Positions 10,521 through 18,249 of a DNA stretch of 57,266 nucleotides are shown piece by piece (positions within the stretch are counted from its first letter, which is position 1; every line of letters starts with the position of its first letter). Made by a program: the position numbers and the translations under genes. The DNA lies in contig CACWLY010000004.1 of NCBI GenBank assembly GCA_902761825.1, positions 1 to 57,266 on the forward strand. Reading direction: 5' to 3'. The notes under the pieces were generated by a model. It made no database searches, was not told the origin of the DNA, and worked only from the letters and a program-made list of their open reading frames with translations. This stretch comes from an uncultured Eubacteriales bacterium (GTDB lineage Bacteria; Bacillota; Clostridia; Christensenellales; Aristaeellaceae).

Positions 10521-10611
10521 TATACTATTCTCAATCTAAAATCTTATCATCTTTGGGTGTCTTTTCCGTCTTGGCGTTGCTTCATTCCGGTCAACGTAGC
10601 GCTGCTACGCC
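10521..10611 (+). repeat. Dispersed intergenic repeat, copy related to 45276-45484
   Basis: This begins TATACTATTCTC and continues with 'CTAAAATCTTATCATCTTTG', then 'GTGTCTTTT'. It ends with a 26-base block covering 10586-10611 that is exactly the reverse complement of 45348-45373. That block contains the palindrome GTAGC-GCT-GCTAC. It appears to be a partial or rearranged copy of the element after hslU. No open reading frame or transposase is present. Confidence 0.75.
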
Positions 10612-10629
10612 TAAAAAACGACACTATGC

Positions 10630-10675
10630 AAAAAGTTGGCCTGGAATCCCAACCGGATCGGTGGAATTCCAGGCC
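10630..10675 (-). terminator. Rho-independent terminator of the 10712-14571 importer operon
   Basis: The 9-bp stem GGCCTGGAA/TTCCAGGCC (10638-10646, 10667-10675) is followed on the minus strand by a run of five T. On the plus strand a TTTT run also follows, so it may work in both directions. Confidence 0.7.
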
Positions 10676-10711
10676 GTTTTCATTTAAGCCTTGTTCTCTT
10701 TTCAGATCGGA

Positions 10712-11731
10712 TCAGCGGGTTTCGGCGTACAGCGCGTTCCACTTCTCCAGCATTTCGGCCTTGTGCTCGATCAGCCAGCTGGTGTCGCGGGATACCCAGT
10801 TGATGGTATCGTCGGCCGGCAGGTACTTGATTTCATACTTCGCCTTGGGGTTGGTGAAGCGCAGGGTCTCCAGGCGGGTCGCCAGCGCTTCCTGGCCCTC
10901 GGGGCTCATCAGGAAGTTGATCATAGCCTTGGCGGCTTCGGGATGCGGGCAGTTCTCGATCATGGCGCAGCCCATGGTGGTGCCGGAAGCGCCGTTCTCG
11001 GGATACTGGATGCGGATGCGGTCGGAACCGGCCTTGAGCAGGGTGTCGGCGCCGTCTTCATAGGTCAGGCCGACGACATATTCGCCGCTGTCCACGGCCT
11101 TGAAGCACACGGAGGAAGAGGTGGAGATCACCAGGCCGTTCTCCAGCAGGCCGCGCATGATCGCCCACGCTTCGTCGCTGTCATAGCCGTACACGGCAAA
11201 GATATTGCACACGTTGTTCCAGGCAGCGGAAGAGCTGTTGGGATCGCTCAGCACGATGCGGCCCTTCAGCGCGGGATTCAGCAGATCTTCATACGTGCGG
11301 ATCTCCAGGCCCAGGGCCTTTTCCTGCTCCACGTTCACGCAGAAGCAGATCGTGCTCAGATGGTCCTGATTATAACGGCCGTTGTGGCTCTTGTAATCGG
11401 CGGGCAGATCGTCCTCATAGGGAGAGGTGTACAGCGCGTAGATATCGTCGTTGGCGGAGCCGTCGGAGGGAGAAAGGCCGCCCCACTGCACGTCGCCCTG
11501 GGGATTGCCGGCTTCGGCGCGGGTACGGGCCTGCAGTTCGCCGGCAGAGCCGTTGACGACTTCGACTTCGACGTCGGGATATACTTCGTTGAAGGCTTCG
11601 ATCAGGTTATCGATGTCGTTGTCGGTCATGGAGCTGTACAGCACCAGGGGACCCTTGACTTCCTCCGCAAACGCGGAGCAGGCAGCCAGCAGCATGATCG
11701 CGGCCAGCAGGAGCGCTACGAGTTTCTTCAT
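10712..11731 (-). CDS. ABC transporter substrate-binding lipoprotein, AfuA/FbpA-like
   Basis: Extracellular binding protein of the importer encoded just upstream on this strand, 339 aa. The signal sequence ends in the lipobox 'LLAAC' (Cys18), so it is a membrane-anchored lipoprotein. The mature start 'GPLVLYSSMTDNDIDNLIEAF' (trimmed here to 'LVLYSSMTDNDIDNLIEAF') and the later 'NPALKGRIVLSDPNSSSAA' and 'GLTYEDGA' match the periplasmic-binding family that includes iron and 2-aminoethylphosphonate binders. Paired Tyr residues used for Fe3+ cannot be confirmed by eye. It is the last gene of the operon, 57 bases after the permease, and is followed by a terminator. Family sure, ligand open. Confidence 0.88.
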   Translation of the reverse strand: MKKLVALLLAAIMLLAACSAFAEEVKGPLVLYSSMTDNDIDNLIEAFNEVYPDVEVEVVNGSAGELQARTRAEAGNPQGDVQWGGLSPSDGSANDDIYALYTSPYEDDLPADYKSHNGRYNQDHLSTICFCVNVEQEKALGLEIRTYEDLLNPALKGRIVLSDPNSSSAAWNNVCNIFAVYGYDSDEAWAIMRGLLENGLVISTSSSVCFKAVDSGEYVVGLTYEDGADTLLKAGSDRIRIQYPENGASGTTMGCAMIENCPHPEAAKAMINFLMSPEGQEALATRLETLRFTNPKAKYEIKYLPADDTINWVSRDTSWLIEHKAEMLEKWNALYAETR

Positions 11732-11788
11732 AACAAGAAACCTCCTTTAATAATGTTTATCTTCAGGCGTATCCACAACGCCCGGGGA

Positions 11789-13441
11789 TCAAAGCTTGAT
11801 GTCCTCGCTCTTGGTCACCGCCAGGTAGAGGATCAGGGAAATGGCGGTCAGCACCGTCAGGATGGCGGCGAACGCGCAGGCCAGACCGTCGTTGCCGCGG
11901 CTGATTGCGGCGTAGGTGCTCATGGTCAGCGTGATCGTTTTGTTGTTGTACAGGATGATCGCGCTGGAAAGCTCGGTCACGATGGCGACCCAGCTGAGCA
12001 CGGCGCCGCTCATGATGCCGTTGCCCATCATCGGGGTGGTTATCGTCAGGAAGGTTTTCAGCTTCCCTGCGCCCAGCGAGAGCGAGGCTTCCTCCGTGCT
12101 GATGGGGATGCTTTGCAGCGTGGCTGTGGCCGAACGGATGGTGTAGGGCATTCGGCGTATCACCAGCGCGATGATCATGATGGCCATGGTGCCGGTCAGC
12201 GCGAGCGGCTTTTTGCCGAAAGCGATGACAAGCGCGATGCCGATGATCGAGCCCGGCATGATGTAGGGCAGCATGGACAGCGTATCGATGGTGTGGTTGA
12301 GGGGCCGCGGACGGCGCACGACGAGGTACGCGATCAGTATTGCGAACAGGATAATCAGCACCAGCGCTACCACGCCGAAGAGCATGGTGTTGTTGATGGA
12401 GCGGACAAGCAGCTTCTTCATGGCCTTTTCATAGTTGACCATGCTGAAGCCGGGCTTGAACACGGCGCCGTCGCAGTTGCGGAAGGACAGGTACACGATG
12501 TACAGCTGCGGCAGGAAGGCCAGGGCGATCAGGCCGTAGCAGTAAATATACATCAGTACGCCGCCGATGCCGCGGGGCTTGCGCTTCTGCACGGGGTTCA
12601 GGCAGTTGATGGAGAAATTGTATTTGGTCGTGGCCCATTTCTGGATGAAGAACACCACGGCGGTCACCACGATCGCGATCACCGAGATGGCGGCGGCAAA
12701 GTTATGGTCGGTGCCGTTTTCACCCAGGTACTGGTTGTAAATCTCCACCGGGAAGGTGCGGTAGCCTTCGCCGATCAGCAGCGGCGTGCCGAAATCGGCA
12801 AACGCGCGCATGAATACCAATAGCGACGCCGCGAGGATGGTGGGCATGGAGAGCTGCATGATCACGTTGAAGAAGCGCTTGACGCCCGTGCAGCCCATGT
12901 TGGCGGAGGCTTCGATCAGGCTGTTGTCGATGGATTTGAACGCGCCGTTCATGTATACGAACACCAGCGGGAAGAATTTCAGCGCCTGCACCATCAGGAT
13001 GCCGCCGAAGCCGTAAATGCTGCCCAGCCTGATGCCGAACGCGTCCTTGAAAAAGACGGTGATGATGCCGTTGCGGCCCAGCAGCATGATCCAGCTGTAA
13101 GCGCCGATGAAAGGAGCGCTCATGCAGCACAGGATCGACACGACGAACAGGAATTTGCTGCCCTTCATCTGATAGAAGGAATAGAAATAGGCGAAAGGAA
13201 TGCCCAGCAGCAGCGTGACCGCCGTGACGGCGATGGTGACGACGAAGCTGTTTTTGATGGTGGAGGAGTAATACGGGGTGGAAAAGAACTTGCTGAACTG
13301 CTCCAGCGTGAACCGGCCTTCGCTGCTGATCACCGACTGTTTGAGGATACCGAACATGGGGTAAACCAGGAACAGGGCGAACAGCGCCAGAAAGATCCAT
13401 GTGATGGCCGACCAGACTTCAAATTTCCTTTTCACGGTCAC
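11789..13441 (-). CDS. ABC transporter permease, fused two-domain AfuB/FbpB type
   Basis: A single 550-aa permease with two homologous membrane halves, as in FbpB/AfuB (about 12 helices). Each half has its own coupling loop: 'EASANMGCTGVKRFFNV' around residue 180 and 'EASLSLGAGKLKTFLTI' around residue 455. One polypeptide therefore forms the whole channel, unlike the two-gene importers elsewhere in the window. Its ATG overlaps the stop of the ATPase gene by 4 bases, so the two are translationally coupled. The substrate (ferric iron, a phosphonate or another small anion) cannot be read from the sequence. Confidence 0.93.
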   Translation of the reverse strand: MTVKRKFEVWSAITWIFLALFALFLVYPMFGILKQSVISSEGRFTLEQFSKFFSTPYYSSTIKNSFVVTIAVTAVTLLLGIPFAYFYSFYQMKGSKFLFVVSILCCMSAPFIGAYSWIMLLGRNGIITVFFKDAFGIRLGSIYGFGGILMVQALKFFPLVFVYMNGAFKSIDNSLIEASANMGCTGVKRFFNVIMQLSMPTILAASLLVFMRAFADFGTPLLIGEGYRTFPVEIYNQYLGENGTDHNFAAAISVIAIVVTAVVFFIQKWATTKYNFSINCLNPVQKRKPRGIGGVLMYIYCYGLIALAFLPQLYIVYLSFRNCDGAVFKPGFSMVNYEKAMKKLLVRSINNTMLFGVVALVLIILFAILIAYLVVRRPRPLNHTIDTLSMLPYIMPGSIIGIALVIAFGKKPLALTGTMAIMIIALVIRRMPYTIRSATATLQSIPISTEEASLSLGAGKLKTFLTITTPMMGNGIMSGAVLSWVAIVTELSSAIILYNNKTITLTMSTYAAISRGNDGLACAFAAILTVLTAISLILYLAVTKSEDIKL

Positions 13442-14571
13442 ACCGCCTTTTTGCTCAGATCGTTTTCAACGCCGGTCAGCAGATTGCGGCTGCCGTCCTT
13501 GGTGAACAGATTGGCTTTTTCGGTGTTCAGGCGCAGGCGCACTTCGGTGCCAGGCTGGATGATCGAGTCGATGCTGGATTCCTGAATGATCTCGGCCTTT
13601 TCGCCGCTCAGCAGGTGCACGAAGTAGTGCGTGTTGAGCCCCAGGAACACGCAGCTGTCGATCACGGCCTTGAGGCCGTCGGAGGCGTTGGGCTCCAGCA
13701 GCAGCTCTTCGGGGCGCGCGCAGAGGATCACGGGCTGATCCTTCATGTTTTCGGGAGCGACGGTGTCAAACGTCGCTTTATAGCCCGTGGGCAGCGATAC
13801 GACCGCTTTTCCGTTCTCCACGGTCATCTGGCCTTCCAGTATGTTGCTTCGGCCGATAAAGGTTGCCACGAACGTGTTGGCCGGGCGCTGATAGATGTTC
13901 TTTGGCGTGCCGACGTGCTGGATCACGCCGCCGTTCATGACGGCGATGCGGTCGGATACCGCCATGGCCTCTTCCTGATCGTGGGTCACGTATACGGTCG
14001 TGATGCCGACGCTGTTCTGAATATCCTTGATGGCCGTGCGCATTTCCACGCGCAGCTTCGCGTCCAGGTTGGAGAGCGGCTCATCCATCAGCAGCACGTC
14101 GGGCTCGATGCACAGGGCGCGGGCAAGCGCAACGCGCTGCTGCTGTCCGCCGGAAAGCTGGGCGGGCATGCGGTCGGCCAGCTGGTCGATCTGCATGAGC
14201 TTGAGGAATTTATCCGCCTGCGCGTGGATCCTGCTTTTTTCGATGCGCTTGTCGGCGGGACGGTTTTTCAGGCCGAACTCCACGTTTTTGCGCACGTTCA
14301 TGTGCGGGAAGATGGCGTAATTCTGGAACACCATGCCGATGTTGCGCTTGGCGGGGTTCAGATCGTTAATGCGGGTATCGTTAAAGTAAAAATCGCCGCC
14401 TTCGATGCTGTTGAAGCCTGCGATCATGCGCAGCAGCGTGGTTTTGCCGCACCCGGAGGGGCCGAGCAATGTGAAAAACTCGCCTCCGCGGATGCTGAGC
14501 GACAGGTTTTCGATGACCGTGGTGTTCCCGTAGCGTTTTACGGCGTTGCTGATGTTGATTTTTACGCTCAT
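13438..14571 (-). CDS. ABC transporter ATP-binding protein, FbpC/PotA-like
   Basis: Cytoplasmic ATPase of the AfuB-type importer, 377 aa from the chosen start. I use the ATG at 14571 ('MSVKINISN'), because AAAGGAG lies 9 bases before it; a longer start at 14598 has no such site. Walker A 'GPSGCGKTT', Q-loop 'VFQNYAIFPHM', signature 'LSGGQQQRVALARAL', Walker B 'VLLMDEPLSNLDA' and H-loop 'THDQEEA' are all present. A TOBE domain fills the last 130 residues. First gene of a three-gene operon; its promoter region is shared divergently with the SsuB-like gene. Confidence 0.94.
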   Translation of the reverse strand: MSVKINISNAVKRYGNTTVIENLSLSIRGGEFFTLLGPSGCGKTTLLRMIAGFNSIEGGDFYFNDTRINDLNPAKRNIGMVFQNYAIFPHMNVRKNVEFGLKNRPADKRIEKSRIHAQADKFLKLMQIDQLADRMPAQLSGGQQQRVALARALCIEPDVLLMDEPLSNLDAKLRVEMRTAIKDIQNSVGITTVYVTHDQEEAMAVSDRIAVMNGGVIQHVGTPKNIYQRPANTFVATFIGRSNILEGQMTVENGKAVVSLPTGYKATFDTVAPENMKDQPVILCARPEELLLEPNASDGLKAVIDSCVFLGLNTHYFVHLLSGEKAEIIQESSIDSIIQPGTEVRLRLNTEKANLFTKDGSRNLLTGVENDLSKKAV

Positions 14572-14641
14572 ATGCAGTCTCTCCTTTACAAAAGGCATGT
14601 GCGATCAGGCTGATATTTTTCCGGATTTTGGAGCTGGATAC

Positions 14642-14650
14642 AGTATAGCA
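14642..14650 (-). promoter_or_regulatory. Extended -10 promoter for the AfuABC-like operon
   Basis: On the minus strand TGCTATACT gives an extended -10 (TGnTATACT). The -35 region (TGGATT, 17 bases upstream) is poor. The element overlaps the left copy of an 11-bp inverted repeat. Confidence 0.5.
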
Positions 14651-14746
14651 TACTATGGCTTAAAAATCCATAACCCATTTTCATTTTTCGCAGGATTTGT
14701 TGCGCGCCGCGCATTCACCGATTTTAGGCGTGCTACATAGTATGCT
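14647..14746. repeat. Paired inverted repeats AGCATACTATG / CATAGTATGCT in a divergent promoter region
   Basis: AGCATACTATG at 14647-14657 is perfectly complementary to CATAGTATGCT at 14736-14746. The left copy sits on the -10 of the minus-strand importer operon, and the right copy sits where the -10 of the plus-strand importer operon should be (TAGTAT, 18 bases after TTCACC). The symmetry suggests a common control of both operons, or simply two similar promoters. Confidence 0.5.
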
Positions 14747-14772
14747 CCAGAACGGAAAGGAGGGAACCCGTT

Positions 14773-15531
14773 TTGATCGTCGATATAAAGGGCGTGCGCA
14801 AGCTCTATCAGTCTCCGGAGGGCGAGATCGGCGCGCTTGATGATATAACCTTTTCCATAGAAGAGGGCGAGTTTATCAGCATCGTGGGGCCGAGTGGCTG
14901 CGGGAAATCGACGCTGCTGAGCATCATCGCGGGCCTGGAAGCGCCAAGCGGCGGCGAGATCTGCGTGGACGGAAGCCCGATCCGCGGGATCAATCCCAAG
15001 ATCGGTTACATGCCCCAGAAGGATCAGCTTTTTCCCTGGCGCACCATATGGGACAACGTAACGCTGGGCCTGGAGGTGCAGGGACGCAGGGATCAGAGCC
15101 ATCAGGAGTTCGTAAAGCGGCTGCTCGCGCGTTACGGCCTTGCGCAGTTTACCGGCTGCGTTCCCGGCCAGTTGTCGGGCGGCATGCGGCAGCGCTGCGC
15201 CTTGATCCGCACGCTGGCTACCGGGCCGAGGATATTGCTGCTGGATGAGCCCTTCTCCGCCCTCGATTACCAGACCCGGCTCAGCGTGGCGGACGATATC
15301 TACCGCATTATCAAGAACGAAGGAAAGACCGCGATCCTGGTAACGCATGATATCGCCGAGGCCGTCAGCATGTCGGATCGCGTGGCCGTATTATCGGCGC
15401 GCCCGGGCAGGCTGAAGGAGATCGTCGATCAGCCGGAGCTTCACGGCCTCGATCCGATGCGCAGGCGGGATCATGAAATGTTTCATCATTATTTTAACCG
15501 GATATGGAAGGAGATCGATATCAGTGCCTGA
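14773..15531 (+). CDS. ABC transporter ATP-binding protein, SsuB/TauB/NrtD type
   Basis: ATPase of a sulfonate/nitrate/taurine-type importer, 252 aa, the usual size for this short class without a TOBE domain. Walker A 'GPSGCGKST' is near residue 40, the Q-loop 'GYMPQKDQLFPWRTIWDN' is diagnostic of the group, the signature is 'LSGGMRQR', Walker B is 'ILLLDEPFSALD' and the H-loop is 'VTHDIAEA'. I keep the TTG at 14773 (TTGATCGTCGAT) because the AAAGGAGGG site ends about 9 bases upstream. The permease gene overlaps its 3' end by 8 bases. Substrates of this family include sulfonates, nitrate and pyrimidine precursors; nothing here decides among them. Confidence 0.92.
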   Translation: MIVDIKGVRKLYQSPEGEIGALDDITFSIEEGEFISIVGPSGCGKSTLLSIIAGLEAPSGGEICVDGSPIRGINPKIGYMPQKDQLFPWRTIWDNVTLGLEVQGRRDQSHQEFVKRLLARYGLAQFTGCVPGQLSGGMRQRCALIRTLATGPRILLLDEPFSALDYQTRLSVADDIYRIIKNEGKTAILVTHDIAEAVSMSDRVAVLSARPGRLKEIVDQPELHGLDPMRRRDHEMFHHYFNRIWKEIDISA

Positions 15532-16336
15532 TATGCTTTCGGAAGAGCGAGCCCGGTACCTGCGAAAACGCGCCCGAAGCAAACGCGCCGTGCTGGCGGC
15601 TCAGGCCGTATTGCTGATCCTGATCTTTGTGCTTTGGGAAGCGGCGGCGCGGCGCAGATGGATCGATCCTTTCATTACCAGCAGTCCGTCAAGAATCTGG
15701 AAAACTTTTCGGAATCTCTACGCTTCCGGTGATCTTTTCCGCCATCTGGGCGTATCCTGTCTTGAAACGGTCGCCGGGTTCAGCCTGGGAACGCTGATCG
15801 GCACGGCGATCGCCGTGCTGCTCTGGTGGTTCCCGGCGCTGCGGCGGGTGCTGGACCCATATCTGGTGGTGCTCAATTCGCTGCCCAAGACCGCGCTCGG
15901 GCCGATCTTTATCGTGTGGATGGGCGCCGGGCCGGGGGCGATCATCGCCATGACGCTCGCGATCTCGCTGATCGTGACCATTCTGGAGGTACTGAACGGC
16001 TTTGGCTCCGTGGATACGGGAAAGATCAGCCTGATGAAAACGCTGGGAGCCTCGCGCGCCCAGATCCTGACCAAGCTGGTGATACCGGCCAACGCGGCCA
16101 CCTTCGTAAACGCGCTCAAGGTCAACGTGGGCCTGTCCTGGGTAGGCGTGATCATGGGAGAATTCCTTGTTTCCCGGGCCGGGCTGGGATACCTGATCGT
16201 TTACGGCTCACAGGTTTTCAAGATGGATCTGGTAATGGCCACCGTGATCCTGCTGCTGATTGCAGCGGCCGGCATGTACCAGGGTGTACTGCTGCTGGAA
16301 AAGGCCATGAAAAAACATTTGGGGGTATCTGCATGA
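15524..16336 (+). CDS. ABC transporter permease, SsuC/TauC type
   Basis: Membrane channel of the SsuABC-like importer, 270 aa from the GTG at 15524. I prefer this start because GGAAGGAG ends 10 bases before it; an ATG at 15533 is possible, and longer upstream starts run back inside the ATPase gene. A basic N-terminus is followed by about six helices. The coupling loop reads 'LMKTLGASRAQILTKLVIP', close to the SsuC consensus. The 5' end overlaps the ATPase gene by 8 bases and the 3' end overlaps the binding protein by 4 bases. Confidence 0.92.
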   Translation: MPDMLSEERARYLRKRARSKRAVLAAQAVLLILIFVLWEAAARRRWIDPFITSSPSRIWKTFRNLYASGDLFRHLGVSCLETVAGFSLGTLIGTAIAVLLWWFPALRRVLDPYLVVLNSLPKTALGPIFIVWMGAGPGAIIAMTLAISLIVTILEVLNGFGSVDTGKISLMKTLGASRAQILTKLVIPANAATFVNALKVNVGLSWVGVIMGEFLVSRAGLGYLIVYGSQVFKMDLVMATVILLLIAAAGMYQGVLLLEKAMKKHLGVSA

Positions 16337-17313
16337 GAAAGAGTACCGCTGTGCTGCTTGCGCTTCTGCTGCTCTGCCTGGCGGCGGGAGCGTCGGGGGA
16401 AACGCTGACGCCGGTCAAGGTCAGCGAGGTCACGCATTCGGTGTTTTACGCGCCGCAATACGCCGCCCTGGCCCTGGGCTTCTTTGAAGAAGAGGGCCTG
16501 AAGGTGGATCTGATCAACGGAGGCGGGGCCGACAAGGTGATGACCTCGGTGCTGACCGGGGAAGCGCATATCGGCCTGGCCGGGCCGGAAGCCTGTATCT
16601 ATGTGCTTCTGGAGGGGCATGACGACGCGCCTAAGGTATTTTCGCAGCTGACCTGCCGCGACGGCTCTTTCCTGGTAGGCCGGGAGAAGGAGGATTTTTC
16701 CTGGGAAAACCTGCGGGGGAAGCATATCATCGGCGGGCGCAAGGGCGGAATGCCCGAAATGACGCTGGAATACGTTATGAAGCAGCACGGCGTCATTCCG
16801 CATGAGGACGCGGAGGTCGACACTTCGGTGCAGTTCAACATGATGGCGGGCGCTTTTATCGGCGGCGACGCCGATTACGTCACGCTGTTTGAGCCCACGG
16901 CCACCGAGGCCGAGCTTGCGGGTCAGTGCGTGGTGCTGACATCGATCGGCGAGGAAAGCGGAGAAATCCCGTACACTGCGTACTTTGCGAGCCAGAGCTA
17001 TATGAAAGAGCACACGGACGTTATCCAGGGCTTTGCCAATGCCATCGCGAAGGCCCAAGCCTGGGTCTACGCGCATACCGACGAGGAAGTGGCGCGGGCG
17101 ATCCTGCCCGCTTTCCCGGATACCTCGCTGGAGGTCATGACGCAGGTCGTGGCGCGCTACCGCGGTATCGAGGCCTGGAACCGTACGCCGGTTATGAAGC
17201 AGGAAGCCCTGGAAATGCTGGAAACTGTGATGGAAAGCGCGGGCGAGCTGAGCGCAAGGGTGAAGTTCGAGGACCTCGTGGACAATTCCTTCGCCGAAAA
17301 AACACAGAAGTAA
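16333..17313 (+). CDS. NMT1/SsuA-like substrate-binding protein
   Basis: Binding protein of the SsuABC-like importer, 326 aa. The start is the ATG at 16333, which overlaps the permease stop (ATGA); any reading further upstream merely runs through the permease in another frame. A signal peptide occupies residues 1-23. The mature region 'VKVSEVTHSVFYAPQYAALA' and 'GFFEEEGLKVDL' is the NMT1/THI5-like N-terminal signature (docking with alkanesulfonate or hydroxymethylpyrimidine). No THI-box is visible upstream, so I do not call it a thiamine precursor system. Third and last gene of the operon. Confidence 0.9.
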   Translation: MRKSTAVLLALLLLCLAAGASGETLTPVKVSEVTHSVFYAPQYAALALGFFEEEGLKVDLINGGGADKVMTSVLTGEAHIGLAGPEACIYVLLEGHDDAPKVFSQLTCRDGSFLVGREKEDFSWENLRGKHIIGGRKGGMPEMTLEYVMKQHGVIPHEDAEVDTSVQFNMMAGAFIGGDADYVTLFEPTATEAELAGQCVVLTSIGEESGEIPYTAYFASQSYMKEHTDVIQGFANAIAKAQAWVYAHTDEEVARAILPAFPDTSLEVMTQVVARYRGIEAWNRTPVMKQEALEMLETVMESAGELSARVKFEDLVDNSFAEKTQK

Positions 17314-17322
17314 CAGAAATAT

Positions 17323-17356
17323 AAAAAAATGCCCGGGACGGCGCTTCGTCCCGGGC
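17323..17356 (-). terminator. Rho-independent terminator of hsp20
   Basis: A 10-bp perfect stem GCCCGGGACG/CGTCCCGGGC with a 6-base loop is followed on the minus strand by ATTTTTTTAT, so it fits the hsp20 transcript. Toward the plus strand no T-run follows the hairpin, so it is weaker for the importer operon that converges on it. Confidence 0.75.
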
Positions 17357-17387
17357 GTTCGGCGTTATAGCGTTTGCTGTTGATTCA

Positions 17388-17419
17388 ATACTATTTTTCT
17401 TTTAAAATGCAAATAGTAT
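17388..17419. repeat. Small palindrome with ATACTATTT arms
   Basis: ATACTATTT (17388-17396) and AAATAGTAT (17411-17419) form a perfect 9-bp inverted repeat around a 14-base loop. The arm resembles the ATACTATTC ends of the larger elements at 10.5, 21.6 and 45.3 kb, so this may be a minimal or internally deleted relic. Confidence 0.45.
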
Positions 17420-17441
17420 AAGGCGTTTTCAGGGGGGAGCG

Positions 17442-17933
17442 TTACTGCGCTTTCCCTTCTTCGTCATGCGCGTCCTGACCGCAGTTGGCGTTGATCGCGA
17501 TGCGGCGCGCTTCCTTGCGGGGTTCGGGCTGGGACTTGGGAAGGGTTACGTACAGGATGCCGTTCTTGTGGCTGGCGACGATGCGGTCCTGATCGATGCC
17601 TTCGAGATTGAAGGAGCGGGATACGTGGCCGTACCGGCGCTCGCTGTAACAGTTGCGGTCGTCCTTGTGCTCTTCGTTGAGCTCTGCGCTGATGGTCAGA
17701 ACGTCGTTTTCCACGCTGAGATCGATGTTCTTTTCATCCACGCCGGGCAATTCGGCTTCCATCAGATAGCTGGCATCGTTTTCGCGGATATCGACCCTGA
17801 AACCGGTGCTGTTTCCCATCCAGTCGCTCATGTCAAAGAAAGAGCGGAAAAAGCGGTCGTCAAACAGAGAGGGCATCGCGTCGCGGCTGCGGGGCGTCAT
17901 ATGATGGGAACGGAAAGGAATCATCGTATACAT
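17442..17933 (-). CDS. Small heat-shock protein, Hsp20/alpha-crystallin family
   Basis: ATP-independent chaperone that holds unfolding proteins, 163 aa. The alpha-crystallin domain spans about residues 43-140, with 'YLMEAELPGVDEKNIDLSVE' near its start and 'RSFNLEGIDQDRIVASHKNG' and 'ILYVTLPK' near its end. The N-terminal arm carries the usual 'LFDDRFFRSFFD' region. AAGGAGGT precedes the ATG. It has its own promoter overlapped by CtsR-type operators and its own terminator, so it is a single-gene heat-shock transcript. Base use is like its neighbours. Confidence 0.95.
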   Translation of the reverse strand: MYTMIPFRSHHMTPRSRDAMPSLFDDRFFRSFFDMSDWMGNSTGFRVDIRENDASYLMEAELPGVDEKNIDLSVENDVLTISAELNEEHKDDRNCYSERRYGHVSRSFNLEGIDQDRIVASHKNGILYVTLPKSQPEPRKEARRIAINANCGQDAHDEEGKAQ

Positions 17934-18007
17934 AAATCATACCTCCTTAAAAGCTCTAATCTCATACCGATGTGTTTCCGGGATCATCTTTCCCTGAACA
18001 CGGCTTT

Positions 18008-18036
18008 ATTATACACGGAAGGTCAGGGAAGGTCAA
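18008..18036 (-). promoter_or_regulatory. Sigma-A promoter of hsp20
   Basis: On the minus strand TTGACC (18036-18031) and TATAAT (18013-18008) are exactly 17 bases apart. The -35 hexamer lies inside one of the two CtsR boxes, so a bound repressor would block RNA polymerase. Confidence 0.85.
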
Positions 18037-18037
18037 A
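18021..18037. promoter_or_regulatory. CtsR-type operator, promoter-proximal copy
   Basis: GGTCAGG-GAA-GGTCAAA is a tandem heptad with a 3-base gap, the CtsR layout (GGTCAAA-n3-GGTCAAA). The first heptad has two mismatches. It covers the hsp20 -35 element. Confidence 0.75.
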
Positions 18038-18045
18038 CTACAAAA

Positions 18046-18062
18046 AGTCAAAGAAGGTCAAA
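18046..18062. promoter_or_regulatory. CtsR-type operator, promoter-distal copy
   Basis: AGTCAAA-GAA-GGTCAAA fits the CtsR consensus (A/G)GTCAAAnAn(A/G)GTCAAA at every fixed position. It lies 8 bases from the first box, just upstream of the hsp20 -35, allowing cooperative repression. Confidence 0.82.
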
Positions 18063-18182
18063 TATCGGCGCGGATAAGGACGAAATCAACGGAATACGTT
18101 GAAAATCGAAGATATACAAAAAATTACGAAGTTATTTGTTTGTGCGCTTTGTTTGAATATTCGCTATTTTCTTTCTGCACGC

Positions 18183-18212
18183 TTGTATATGATATGTACT
18201 TTGTGGTATACT
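18183..18212 (+). promoter_or_regulatory. Possible promoter for the HAD-like/tldD/tldE genes
   Basis: TTGTAT (18183-18188) and TATACT (18207-18212) are 18 bases apart, 38 bases before the GTG start of the HAD-like gene. The -35 is weak. Apart from this and the hsp20 control sites, the 316-base gap 17934-18249 holds nothing I recognise. Confidence 0.45.
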
Positions 18213-18249
18213 TTTTTCAGAGAAAATATGGAAAGGCTGGTAAAAAACG

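Noticed and set aside
10471..10711. Insertion sequence
   Set aside because: No transposase gene or remnant is seen. Only short non-coding repeats are present.
10691..12823. 710-aa plus-strand frame across the importer binding protein and permease
   Set aside because: It runs antisense through two clear ABC genes, has no recognisable domain and is strongly skewed toward Gly, Gln, Arg and His. It is a compositional artefact.
14773..17313. Thiamine-precursor (HMP) importer
   Set aside because: The NMT1-type binding protein alone does not prove it, and no TPP riboswitch is visible in the 14599-14772 leader.
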